The position numbers were made by a program, and so were the translations under genes. A DNA stretch of 64,000 nucleotides, from the NCBI GenBank assembly GCA_035479375.1, contig DATIIT010000013.1:8044-72043 (forward strand), in the 5' to 3' direction. This DNA comes from PMNU01 sp035479375 (GTDB lineage: Bacteria; Patescibacteriota; Saccharimonadia; Saccharimonadales; UBA4665). Each line of letters opens with the position of its first letter. Position 1 is the stretch's first letter. The notes under the pieces are model-generated. The model was given only the letters and a program-made list of their open reading frames with translations. It did not search any database and had not been told where the DNA came from. This document shows positions 16,797 through 24,579 of this stretch, one piece after another.

Positions 16797-17916
16797 CTTT
16801 TTTGCGGCTTATAGCTAGTTCGTAGACTTCCATGTACTGGTCGACGATCTGCTTGTAGCTGTATTTGGGCATTTCGGCCGCCGCCCAGCTGCGCCACAAC
16901 TTGCGGAGGTCGGTCTCATGCAACAGTAGGTCTATGCGCCGGGCAAATTCGGCAATGTGCTTGGGGTCTACCAGCGAGAGCGCGCCCAGGCCTTGCATCA
17001 CGGCAGCGTAGCCGGGGTTGTCGCCGGCAACTGTCACCAGCCCGGTGCCCATGGCCTCTAGCAGCACAATGCCAAAACTCTCGCCAAACAGGGCGGGTGA
17101 GCAAAACAGGTCGCTCGTCTGCAGCAGGCGTACTTTCTCTTCCACAGAGACAAAGCCGAGGAACTGCACATTTTGCAGCTCTAGGTCGCTGGCCAGCTGC
17201 TCCATCTTCTCGCGCTCGTTGCCGTCGCCGGCAATCACCAGGGACAGCGTGGGGTCTTTTGCCTGCAGTACCTTAAAGGTATGCAGCAAATATTTGACAC
17301 CCTTGCGCCCCTCAGGCCGGCCGATAAACAAAATGGTCTTGTGCTTGCGCTTGTCGTGGAAGGCCTTGGGCGGCACGTACAGCGTTTGGTCGATAGCGTT
17401 AGGGATAATTGCCACCGGCGCATCGGTGAGCTTGCAGACATACTCGGCCGCGGCGTCAGACACAGCGGTAAATGAGTCAATGTACTTCAGCATAGACTTG
17501 GCATACGGCGAAATAACCCGCCCGGTGGTGCGGCCCACCATCGTCTCTGGCAGGGCGGCATGGAACGTGGCCACGTTAACAGTGTTGGAACGGCTCAAAA
17601 TTTGTAGGCCGAGCATGGGGATCCACGGCTCATGAAAATGCAAAACGTCAAACTGCTCTTCGTCCAGCATACGGTGGATGGTGTCGCTGACGCTGGCCGA
17701 AATCTGGAAAGTAGTGTGCGTGGGCGAGTTAAACTCGTTGCCGGCGCCAATAAAAATGACGTGGTCGCCGGGCTCGCCGTCGTAATCCTGCGGCCGCGGG
17801 GTAATAATGTAGCAGTCGTGCCCACGCCCCAAAAGCTCGCGCTGCTGGGCGCGGACAATCTCTTGGACCCCTCCATTTTTAGAAACGCTATACGGGCAAA
17901 CAAGTCCGATCTTCAT
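16789..17916 (-). CDS. GT4-family glycosyltransferase (PimA-like)
   Basis: 375 residues from ATG 17916 (MKIGLVCPYSVSKNGGVQE). GT-B fold, with FDVLHFHEPWIPMLG in the N-domain and TILFIGRPEGRKGVKYLLH plus ESFGIVLLEAMGTGLVTV (EX7E) in the C-domain. The start pattern and the HEPW motif recall PimA-type phosphatidylinositol mannosyltransferases. An upstream ATG at 17928 overlaps the TACAAT box (17927-17932), so the downstream ATG, ten bases from the box, is preferred. Paralogue of the next gene; the pair probably acts in sequence on one acceptor. Confidence 0.9.
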   Translation of the reverse strand: MKIGLVCPYSVSKNGGVQEIVRAQQRELLGRGHDCYIITPRPQDYDGEPGDHVIFIGAGNEFNSPTHTTFQISASVSDTIHRMLDEEQFDVLHFHEPWIPMLGLQILSRSNTVNVATFHAALPETMVGRTTGRVISPYAKSMLKYIDSFTAVSDAAAEYVCKLTDAPVAIIPNAIDQTLYVPPKAFHDKRKHKTILFIGRPEGRKGVKYLLHTFKVLQAKDPTLSLVIAGDGNEREKMEQLASDLELQNVQFLGFVSVEEKVRLLQTSDLFCSPALFGESFGIVLLEAMGTGLVTVAGDNPGYAAVMQGLGALSLVDPKHIAEFARRIDLLLHETDLRKLWRSWAAAEMPKYSYKQIVDQYMEVYELAISRKKDA

Positions 17917-17958
17917 AGTTGCACCCATTGTAGCACGGAAATTTGCGCGCCTTTCACG

Positions 17959-18906
17959 TTAGTGTTGCGACAAATAACGCCGCAACTTCTGCGGGATAAA
18001 CGCCGCTGTCTCTTTTTTGTCAGCAATGACGCTCACCACGTGGTTCTTCATATTGGCCGGCGCGCCCTCGTAATGGTCAAAAATAATGTTGAAGTGCTGC
18101 TCCACAACCTGCGCGTCAAAATACTGGTCGTTCTCGGTGTACACATGCCAGACGGGCAGGGGGATGTGCTTTTTGCAGTTGTCTAAGCGCAGAAACTCAT
18201 TGGTGGTCAGGAAGTGCGTGCGCACGTCGTTGAGGTGCCAGAGGTCGACCTCCACATTCATCATGGCCTCAAATTTTTCTGGCAGCGCCGCGGCCTCGGC
18301 AAATTTGTGCTTGGCGGTGTGTGTGCGGGCATAGGCCCTGCGCAGCACCCACGGCGTCAGCGCGGTGTGGCGCCACACCCAGGCCGGGAAACGCCAGGAC
18401 AATATTCGGGCGGCGGTGCGGTAGCAAAACATCCGCTGGCGGGTAAACTTAAAATCGTCGTGGTGGGCAAAACCAGCGGCGCTCACCACAAAATCCACCT
18501 TTTTGGCCAGGTCAGGGTAGCGCTGCAGCATGCGTGTGGCCACCACAAACCCAAACGAGATGCCCACAATAGCGATCCGCCGCCGCTTGTAGCGCAGTTT
18601 AATGAACGACGCCAGATAATCAGCAAAGTTGTCAATGGTTGGCTTCTTGCCGATTTTGGCAAAGCTGTCCATGCCGCCAAAGCCGGGCAGATCGGGCATC
18701 GTTACCGATCCGTAGGTGTTAAAGTTTTGCACCAGCCCCCACCAGCGCTCCAAAAGCGCGTGGTGCCCATACAAAACCAAAAGCTCGCGCGTGGGCGTCT
18801 TGCCATTTTTGGCTGGCTCGGCTGGCAGGTGCAGCATGCGCCCCATCAACCCATTCATATTGAGCGGCTGGATGTAATCCCGCGCGTTTAGTGTTTGTTT
18901 TGCCAT
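17959..18906 (-). CDS. Alpha/beta hydrolase
   Basis: About 315 residues from ATG 18906 (MAKQTLNARDYIQP). The fold is indicated by LLVLYGHHALLERWWGLVQN, DLPGFGGMDSF (oxyanion region) and the nucleophile elbow GISFG; the late HVYTENDQYFD segment supplies the Asp and HEG-like/NHVVS the His. It probably cleaves an ester or lipid head group. Two upstream ATGs are in frame, but a TACAGT box (18916-18921) lies nine bases before ATG 18906, so this start is chosen. It heads the minus-strand run with two GT4 genes, suggesting a lipid or glycan pathway. Confidence 0.82.
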   Translation of the reverse strand: MAKQTLNARDYIQPLNMNGLMGRMLHLPAEPAKNGKTPTRELLVLYGHHALLERWWGLVQNFNTYGSVTMPDLPGFGGMDSFAKIGKKPTIDNFADYLASFIKLRYKRRRIAIVGISFGFVVATRMLQRYPDLAKKVDFVVSAAGFAHHDDFKFTRQRMFCYRTAARILSWRFPAWVWRHTALTPWVLRRAYARTHTAKHKFAEAAALPEKFEAMMNVEVDLWHLNDVRTHFLTTNEFLRLDNCKKHIPLPVWHVYTENDQYFDAQVVEQHFNIIFDHYEGAPANMKNHVVSVIADKKETAAFIPQKLRRYLSQH

Positions 18907-19056
18907 GACCATACCACTGTACGACACCGGCTGGGGTTAGGACAATAGTTTCCGGCCGCGCCCCAGTTGAAGAAACCACCATTTTGCGGTAGAATAACGT
19001 GGTTCGGCGGCACGGCACAAGGCGGTGCGGTCAGCGGCACAGATAGCGGTACACAT

Positions 19057-19131
19057 TGGGGGTTGGCCAAGTGGTAAGGCAACGGGTTTTGGTCCCGTCA
19101 TTCGGGGGTTCGAATCCCTCACCCCCAGCCA
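19057..19131 (+). tRNA. tRNA-Gln (UUG), CCA encoded
   Basis: Full cloverleaf: acceptor TGGGGGT (19057-19063) with ACCCCCA (19121-19127), D arm, anticodon stem ACGGG/CCCGT with loop TTTTGGT (anticodon TTG), T arm with GGTTCGAATCC, discriminator G 19128 and genomic CCA 19129-19131. A perfect-stem terminator follows directly. The AT-rich island begins at its 3' end. Confidence 0.97.
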
Positions 19132-19167
19132 TGAAAAAAGATTGACTACCTGTCAATCTTTTTTCAT
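19131..19167 (+). terminator. Intrinsic terminator of tRNA-Gln
   Basis: A 16-bp perfect inverted repeat (19131-19146 with 19152-19167) with a five-base loop; the right arm ends in a T6 run. Confidence 0.9.
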
Positions 19168-19183
19168 GGTCAAATTTAATCCC

Positions 19184-19411
19184 CTAATTCAGTTTCTTAT
19201 CATCTAGGCTGTCGCTTTTAGCTTCGCCTGTTTCGTCGTAAACTACCGCCTCGCCAGCGTTGTTAACGATTAGCATGGCAGCTTCAATACAATCGTTTTT
19301 GTTGTGGTACATTTCTGAATGGGCCAGCTTGTTACTGTGCGCATGAATTGTAAACCAATACTTTTGCGGTGTATTACTGTTTTTCAAAATATCTATCCAA
19401 ATTTTACTCAT
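19184..19411 (-). CDS. DUF1508/YegP-like small protein
   Basis: 75 residues. The pattern KYWFTIHAHSNKLAHSEMY followed by KNDCIEAAMLIVNNAGEA is the YegP/DUF1508 repeat (aromatic strand, SExY turn, helix, NA end); one repeat is present where YegP has two. Function of the family is unknown. A strong Shine-Dalgarno (AGGAGGG) lies seven bases before the ATG. It is the first gene of the island and points back to the tRNA. Confidence 0.75.
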   Translation of the reverse strand: MSKIWIDILKNSNTPQKYWFTIHAHSNKLAHSEMYHNKNDCIEAAMLIVNNAGEAVVYDETGEAKSDSLDDKKLN

Positions 19412-19440
19412 ATACCCTCCTGGGCGTGTGTTACATTAGA

Positions 19441-19512
19441 GGGGCGATGTTTTACGTCGCCCCGTTTGATCGCCAGTTTGCTCCGGTTCCAATCGAAAGC
19501 AAATCTGGCGAT
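19441..19512. other. Tandem hairpins in the island's left intergenic region
   Basis: Hairpin 1: GGGGCGA (19441-19447) with TCGCCCC (19457-19463). Hairpin 2: ATCGCCAGTTTGCT (19469-19482) with AGCAAATCTGGCGAT (19498-19512), one bulge, followed by TTTTACATTTT. They could be terminators, a small RNA or a recombination site. Confidence 0.45.
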
Positions 19513-19788
19513 TTTACATTTTGCCCCGCGGTGCCCGTTGTGATAGCGCTGACGCTGCTACTTTGCGGACTGGCGTGCTGCTGCTTGCTGACTTAAGCAC
19601 TTTTGAGGCTATCTTCGCCACGTTCGCGCTTGTCTTGCGACTGCCGGCCATACCTTATATCTCCCCTTTCCAGCTCATTTTAACCCCTCAGAGCTTTAGT
19701 TGGTTTTTTGTGTCCTGGGCCGCAGCCTTTTCGTTTCTACATCTAGAATAGTGGAAATATGATGTTTTAGCAATAGTGTATTTTTTCT

Positions 19789-19857
19789 TGTCCCAAATCT
19801 TCCAGTGTGTACATTGCTGTCCCAGAGTGTTGCGTGTATGTCCCATTTCTGTATAAT
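19789..19857 (+). promoter_or_regulatory. ietA promoter with three TGTCCCA boxes
   Basis: TATAAT at 19852-19857 ends seven bases before the ietA ATG; TTGCGT at 19830-19835 with a 16-base spacer is a fair -35. TGTCCCA occurs at 19789, 19818 and 19839, the last between -35 and -10, which suits a repressor site. Similar ATGTCC(C) strings occur in the two 75-bp repeats of the island. Confidence 0.55.
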
Positions 19858-19864
19858 AAGGTAT

Positions 19865-20914
19865 ATGCAGGAACAAATTCGCAAAAAAAACATTTTGAAC
19901 TTAATTAAGTATCATGCCGAGAATAATGATTCAGGCTTTAGGGCTGAGGCATACGAGATTGCCCGCTACTTTGATTCTGTCGGCGACTACCAGCTGTCTG
20001 AGTATATTCTAGCATTGCTGTCTGATGTTAATACCTTTGTGCCGCAAGGTAGCAGTTACGACTCGCCATACCTTACTCCGGTCAATTTAAATACCAGCAC
20101 ATTACCTTTGCCGACACATATTAAGAACGCTATCGTCGGAGTTATTAACTCAATCAATCATAACGTAGGTATCAATAAGTTCCTTTTTGAAGGCCACCCT
20201 GGAACAGGTAAGACCGAATCAGTTAAACAGGTTGCCAGAATTCTGGAGCGTGAGCTCTACCTGGTTGATTTTGAAACAATTATCGATAGCAAGATGGGTC
20301 AAACATCAAAAAATATTGCTGCGATGTTCAGAGAGTTACAGCAACTACCCCATCCAGAAAAGTTGGTGGTTCTTTTCGATGAGATTGACGCACTTGCCTT
20401 AGATAGAGTTAATACGAACGACATTAGAGAGATGGGAAGAGTTACATCATCCGTACTCAAAGGCTTAGATAGCCTGAATGACTCCGTGTTGCTTTTTGCC
20501 ACGACCAACTTGTTTAGCAAATTCGACCCCGCACTTACTCGACGCTTCGACGCCATAGTCAACTTCGATAGATATAGCCGCGAGGATCTGTTAGATATCT
20601 CAGAGGTCATGTTGGAGGATTTACTGACGAAGTTTAAGGCCCTGGGACGTAATAAGAGACTCTTTAGAAAAATAATTGGTACCATGAAAAATATTCCGTA
20701 TCCTGGCGAACTGAAAAATCTCATAAAGACGTCTCTCTCATTTAGTGATCCGAGTAATGAATATGACTACCTTGCTAAGCTATATACCTCGATCAACAAG
20801 GATAACCAGGAGATGCGGCTATCGAATCTAAAGTCGCAAGGGCTGACGCTGCGTGAAATGGAGGTTCTTACTGGTAGGTCAAAAAGTCAAATAGCACGAG
20901 AGCTCACAGAGTAA
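19865..20914 (+). CDS. ietA: AAA ATPase, IetA-like (defence/stability system)
   Basis: 349 residues. AAA core: Walker A GHPGTGKTE (110-118), Walker B VVLFDEIDAL around 168-177, sensor-1 LLFATTN and arginine finger ALTRRFD. A helical N-terminal region (about 1-75) precedes it and a C-terminal helix-turn-helix-like segment (LTLREMEVLTGRSKSQIARE) ends it. Three bases downstream starts a subtilisin-like protease; this AAA + S8 pair is the IetAS architecture, known from Ti-plasmid stability and from anti-phage screens. The AAA protein is expected to control or feed the protease. The start is set by the TATAAT box seven bases before ATG. Symbol is by family resemblance. Confidence 0.82.
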   Translation: MQEQIRKKNILNLIKYHAENNDSGFRAEAYEIARYFDSVGDYQLSEYILALLSDVNTFVPQGSSYDSPYLTPVNLNTSTLPLPTHIKNAIVGVINSINHNVGINKFLFEGHPGTGKTESVKQVARILERELYLVDFETIIDSKMGQTSKNIAAMFRELQQLPHPEKLVVLFDEIDALALDRVNTNDIREMGRVTSSVLKGLDSLNDSVLLFATTNLFSKFDPALTRRFDAIVNFDRYSREDLLDISEVMLEDLLTKFKALGRNKRLFRKIIGTMKNIPYPGELKNLIKTSLSFSDPSNEYDYLAKLYTSINKDNQEMRLSNLKSQGLTLREMEVLTGRSKSQIARELTE

Positions 20915-20917
20915 TCT

Positions 20918-23176
20918 ATGAATGAGATCTTGCAATTAAAAGGAAAATTCAGCCAAAGCCCAAGTGAAGGTAGAGGTGGTAATCCTAGCTTGCCTAAAGC
21001 CACTGGTACGTCTGTAAGCGCAGGGCATCTTGTAGACCTCTCGGGTCAACTTAAAGACTTAAGAATATTTTGGCAAGGTGTAACTGTTATTGATGGCGGG
21101 TTAGTCGATGTCCACTATAAACAGGTCATTGCCAAGAGTAACCGCATTCGAGCTTTGTTTTCAAAAAATAAAATAACCTCCAATAGTTCCATAAAGGGCG
21201 CTAGGTTTGATTCTGACGAACATCACACAATTACGCACCATGTCTCTGATGCACTTATAGCTGATGCCGAGGCTAAGCTAACGATTGCTGCAAAAATTAT
21301 TGAAGAAAAGTTTGGTGGATTTATCACTACTGAACAGTTAGATGCAGTTGAGACCCAAAATATTAGGTTTGAAGATTATGGTATTTCCAAATCTAGCTTT
21401 CGTCAAATTGTCGTTGATGCTTATTACGTGAAGCGTTTTGACCGTCGTCAGGACGCAACTACAAGTCCAAATGACGCAGTCGTTACCTTGTATAAAGTTG
21501 ATGATGATATGCGCGCCTTTTTAAGAGAAAAATTGGCCATAGACATTCCAGTCGAGAGATTTAACGGCGATTCGACTGTACTACTCTTGCCGCCAGAAAT
21601 GGCTAAACTGACTCAAAACGCCTCGTATTTAATAGCGATGACGGTAGACGACTTGAATACTGTCGTCTTAGATAAAGACGCTAAGATTACCAATAGAGAT
21701 CCACGGATTGCATCCATTCCGAAGCCTGGCAACGAGCCGGTCATTGGAGTAATTGATACACAGTTCGACGACAAGGATTCTTACTTTCGAGAATGGGTGG
21801 AGTACTTTAATTATGCAGATCCACGCTTCGGTGAGAACAAGCGACATGGAACGGCAGTTTCTTCAATAATTGTGGACGGTCCAAAGATCAATCCCGACCT
21901 TGAAGATGGTTGCGGCCGTTTCAGAGTTAGGCACTTTGGTGTTATAGGTAATGAACGGATGAGTTCGTTTGGAATAATGCGCAACATTCGAAAAATTATT
22001 GAGACTAATACCGATATAAAAGTGTGGAACCTATCACTAGGGTCGGAGCGAGAAGTCGCTAAGAGCTATATATCTCCCGAAGCCGCACTATTGGATGAGT
22101 TGCAGCAAAAACACGATATTATTTTTGTCGTCTCTAGCACCAATTACTTACAAGGTACTAAGCCTGGTCAAAAAGTCATTGGATCGCCGGCGGATTCTAT
22201 CAATTCAATTGTTGTTAACGCTGTAGACGACCACGGAAATCCAGCAACATATAGTCGTAAAGGTCAGGTACTCTCCTTTTTTAAAAAGCCCGATGTAGCG
22301 GGTTTTGGCGGAGATACGAGTGGAAAGGGCGTTAGAGTGTGCACCCATATGGGAGAGAGTACGATGTATGGAACTTCGATTGCGGCACCCTGGATCACTC
22401 GCAAGGTTGCATTTCTTATTGAAGTTCTTGGGTTTAGCCGCGAAGTTGCCAAGGCATTGATAATTGATGCCGCTGCTCAGTGGGATGATACCGGCAATGA
22501 TCCGGTTGCTTCGACGCTTATTGGCTACGGCCTGGTGCCTCAGCATATTAACGACGTAGTTCGATCTAAGGATAACGAGATTAAATTTATTATCGATATG
22601 ACATCTGAAGAGTATGACACCTATACTTATAATCTTCCTATTCCAACTGACAACGGTAAACATCCGTTTATCGCAAAGGCTACGCTTTGTTATTTTCCAA
22701 AATGCTCAATAAACCAAGGTGTTGACTATACAAATACAGAATTAGACGTGTATATAGGTAGGATTAAATCAAAGGGCAAAAAGCCTGGTATAAAATCAAT
22801 TGATAAGAACGTACAGAGCGTCAACGATGGAGAATTTCACCCAATTGACGAAGAAACAGCGCGTAAAGTCTTTAGGAAATGGGATAACACTAAACACGTA
22901 AGGGAGGTTATCGGTGATAAACTAATGCCTCGCAAGGCATATGATGACGGCCTATGGGGCGTCAGTGTAAAAACAAAAAACCGATTTGATTCAGATGATG
23001 GGAAAGGTCTTAAGTTTGGCCTTGTTGTTACGTTAAGTGAGATGAATGGTGTAAATAGAATAAGAGATTTCATCCGACTGTGCGAGCTACGTGGCTGGCT
23101 TGTAAACCGTGTCGATATAGACTCAAGAGTCGACCTTTACAATAAGGCTCAAGAAACTATTACACTGGATACTTAG
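20918..23176 (+). CDS. ietS: Subtilisin-like (S8) serine protease, IetS-like
   Basis: 752 residues without signal peptide, so cytoplasmic. The N-terminal ~260 residues are a family-specific region; the subtilase domain follows with Asp280 (GVIDTQFD), His310 (KRHGTAV), oxyanion Asn409 (SSTNY) and Ser487 (YGTSIAAPW): the full catalytic set is intact. A C-terminal ~200-residue beta-rich region completes it. Length and order match IetS, the effector of IetAS; a plausible role is protein cleavage on phage infection or plasmid invasion, with the AAA partner as sensor/regulator. Coding is AT-rich like its partner. It starts three bases after ietA. Confidence 0.85.
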   Translation: MNEILQLKGKFSQSPSEGRGGNPSLPKATGTSVSAGHLVDLSGQLKDLRIFWQGVTVIDGGLVDVHYKQVIAKSNRIRALFSKNKITSNSSIKGARFDSDEHHTITHHVSDALIADAEAKLTIAAKIIEEKFGGFITTEQLDAVETQNIRFEDYGISKSSFRQIVVDAYYVKRFDRRQDATTSPNDAVVTLYKVDDDMRAFLREKLAIDIPVERFNGDSTVLLLPPEMAKLTQNASYLIAMTVDDLNTVVLDKDAKITNRDPRIASIPKPGNEPVIGVIDTQFDDKDSYFREWVEYFNYADPRFGENKRHGTAVSSIIVDGPKINPDLEDGCGRFRVRHFGVIGNERMSSFGIMRNIRKIIETNTDIKVWNLSLGSEREVAKSYISPEAALLDELQQKHDIIFVVSSTNYLQGTKPGQKVIGSPADSINSIVVNAVDDHGNPATYSRKGQVLSFFKKPDVAGFGGDTSGKGVRVCTHMGESTMYGTSIAAPWITRKVAFLIEVLGFSREVAKALIIDAAAQWDDTGNDPVASTLIGYGLVPQHINDVVRSKDNEIKFIIDMTSEEYDTYTYNLPIPTDNGKHPFIAKATLCYFPKCSINQGVDYTNTELDVYIGRIKSKGKKPGIKSIDKNVQSVNDGEFHPIDEETARKVFRKWDNTKHVREVIGDKLMPRKAYDDGLWGVSVKTKNRFDSDDGKGLKFGLVVTLSEMNGVNRIRDFIRLCELRGWLVNRVDIDSRVDLYNKAQETITLDT

Positions 23177-23188
23177 GGTAATCTGCCA

Positions 23189-23347
23189 TCAGGATCTTGT
23201 CTCCTGGTCTAGTGTTATCAGTATTGTGAAGAAATCCAGAAGTCCATCGCCAATTTCTTTTACCTCTTCGAGTGTATACGCGTGTTCGTTTTGCTTTTGC
23301 AAAATCTGCCGGAGCTCCTCGTAAGTTTCATCGCTAATTTCGGCCAT
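23189..23347 (-). CDS. Small acidic protein, 52 residues
   Basis: Short frame starting MAEISDETYEELRQILQ and ending DQETRS, opposite to ietAS. It is predicted helical and acidic, with pattern YEELRQILQKQN and LEEVKEIGDGLLDFF. A GAGGT Shine-Dalgarno-like sequence lies eight bases before the ATG. Small proteins of this look occur in Patescibacteria mobile regions in my memory, but no function is known to me; an antitoxin-like or regulatory role for the neighbouring system is conceivable. Confidence 0.6.
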   Translation of the reverse strand: MAEISDETYEELRQILQKQNEHAYTLEEVKEIGDGLLDFFTILITLDQETRS

Positions 23348-23373
23348 CACTTACCTCGCAAAATACGGTTTGG

Positions 23374-23448
23374 AAAGTTTGGAACATGTCCACTCTCCCC
23401 AGCCAAATTTCGTACATAACGTCAACTTTATTGTTGGCGTTTTTGTTT
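23374..23448 (+). repeat. 75-bp island repeat, copy R1
   Basis: Begins AAAGTTTGGAACATGTCC and ends in a terminator-like hairpin (CGTCAAC / GTTGGCG, then TTTTTGTTT). R2 at 23866-23940 has the same length and order of motifs. Confidence 0.7.
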
Positions 23449-23522
23449 GCTGAATTGAGGTGAACTTCTTTCATGTGTCATGACCTTTGCTAAAATAATA
23501 AGTATCTAATGGGGTGCGTATT

Positions 23523-23846
23523 ATGGGCGCGATGATAACGATTAAATATGCCAGTTCAGTTGAAGCGGCGGATATCGAAGTACTGGCAAATGGATTTAAA
23601 CTTCTCGTCGAGCAAGCAATTGGCGAGAACGACGTTTTTATATATACAGAGACTTCTAGCGTTGCTGTTGGTATTGAGCCAATTGAAGTCTTCATTCAGG
23701 TAAATGGGCGTGAAGTTACTGATCCTGAGCAACTGACAGAAACTATCGCCAAAGCGTTCTCAGCTTGGAAACAGGAAAGCAAATTTAGCCAGCCAATAAA
23801 TTTGAATGTAATTCCAGTTCAGTGGCATTTTAGGATTGGACTTTAG
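23523..23846 (+). CDS. Hypothetical protein, 107 residues
   Basis: Starts MGAMITIKYASSVEAADIEV; I do not recognise the family. Alternating strands and helices (helix around LANGFKLLVEQAI, strand IEVFIQVNG, helix LTETIAKAFSAWKQ, end strand INLNVIPVQWHFRIG) suggest a small alpha/beta domain. No membrane segment. The ATG at 23523 is preferred over GTG 23514 because GGGGTG precedes it; TAAAAT lies about 25 bases upstream. It sits between repeats R1 and R2 like a cassette. Confidence 0.65.
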   Translation: MGAMITIKYASSVEAADIEVLANGFKLLVEQAIGENDVFIYTETSSVAVGIEPIEVFIQVNGREVTDPEQLTETIAKAFSAWKQESKFSQPINLNVIPVQWHFRIGL

Positions 23847-23865
23847 GCTCGTTAGTTCTTGTACA

Positions 23866-23940
23866 AAAGTTTGGAATATGTCCCTCATCCCTAGCTAGAT
23901 TATGTACAATACGTCAAACTTATGTCTGGCGTTTTTGTTT
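23866..23940 (+). repeat. 75-bp island repeat, copy R2
   Basis: Second copy of R1: AAAGTTTGGAATATGTCC, then a CCCTAGC block, GTACAATACGTCAAAC and a terminator-like hairpin with TTTTTGTTTTT. Copies differ at scattered positions but have equal length. Confidence 0.7.
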
Positions 23941-23994
23941 TTATCGTATCGATCCTTCATGCTTTATACCCTTCCTTTTTGCTTTCAAGTATCT

Positions 23995-24022
23995 TTCACA
24001 AAACTAGTATTTATGTTATTAT
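23995..24022 (+). promoter_or_regulatory. Promoter of the 24033 gene
   Basis: TTCACA (23995-24000), 16-base spacer, TATTAT (24017-24022), ten bases before the ATG. Both hexamers match well; the leader would be only about three or four bases. Confidence 0.65.
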
Positions 24023-24032
24023 CATAATAATT

Positions 24033-24425
24033 ATGACCGCCTCTGGACCTGAACCATTAGATATGCCTGGTAAATACTACGAGCAAGACCCGCTACAGGT
24101 GGAGGCTGTACGCTTAGCTGGACGCGTCGCAGTTACGAGTGCGCGGGCAGGTGGACAGTGGGAGGCATTTGTTTATCCTGGTGATTGCGTCACAAGTTCT
24201 GATATTCCCGACGATGCGCCTTTGCTTGGTTCGATAGGGACTGACGTGGAAGGTATGAGTGAAGGCCGACGCCTCGCTCGTGAGGAAGTTTTGCCCATAG
24301 TTGCCTCGTGGTTTGCCGACAGGGGTCTTCAAGCGGCGACCGATCATGTAGCAGAGTTGAGAGGCGGACACTATGAGAATGAAGTCTACATGGGGTTTGT
24401 TTTTGGTGTTGCCAACGCCGAATAG
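24033..24425 (+). CDS. Hypothetical acidic protein, 130 residues
   Basis: Starts MTASGPEPLDMPGKYYEQ. A longer frame reading from 23922 would run through the R2 terminator and the promoter, so the internal ATG behind TTCACA-TATTAT is preferred. The protein has EEVLPIVASWFADRGLQA (helical) and ends GFVFGVANAE. Family not recognised; no membrane segment or signal. Followed by a partial third copy of the island repeat. Confidence 0.6.
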   Translation: MTASGPEPLDMPGKYYEQDPLQVEAVRLAGRVAVTSARAGGQWEAFVYPGDCVTSSDIPDDAPLLGSIGTDVEGMSEGRRLAREEVLPIVASWFADRGLQAATDHVAELRGGHYENEVYMGFVFGVANAE

Positions 24426-24439
24426 TTGATACTGCTAGA

Positions 24440-24475
24440 AAAGTTTGGAATAAGTTCTTTCTCCCAACTCCAGGG
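24440..24475 (+). repeat. Partial third copy (R3) of the island repeat
   Basis: AAAGTTTGGAATAAGTTC with a CTCCC block, then similarity ends. It also follows the 3' end of a small gene. Confidence 0.45.
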
Positions 24476-24579
24476 TATCCTTGTTCCTCCACAGACTCCA
24501 GCAAAAGCACGTTTCCTCTATGATTTGTGAACCCGAGCTTTTCTAACCTTCGAGCCACTAGGATAAAATCAGCCAGCAA

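Larger units (their letters stand above)
19412..19864. other. Gene-poor, structured stretch upstream of ietA
   Basis: About 450 bases without a convincing gene. It holds two neighbouring hairpins (19441-19512, listed separately), a T-rich stretch at 19685-19735 and three TGTCCCA boxes plus the ietA promoter (19789-19857). A short frame at 19448-19596 (49 codons, hydrophobic end) lies across both hairpins and is not believed. Confidence 0.5.

Noticed and set aside
19448..19596. A 49-codon frame with a hydrophobic end upstream of ietA
   Set aside because: It runs across two strong hairpins and lacks family resemblance; the hairpins explain the sequence better.
23374..24475. R1-R2-R3 as a CRISPR array
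   Set aside because: Copies are about 490 and 570 bases apart with genes between, and they diverge; no cas genes.
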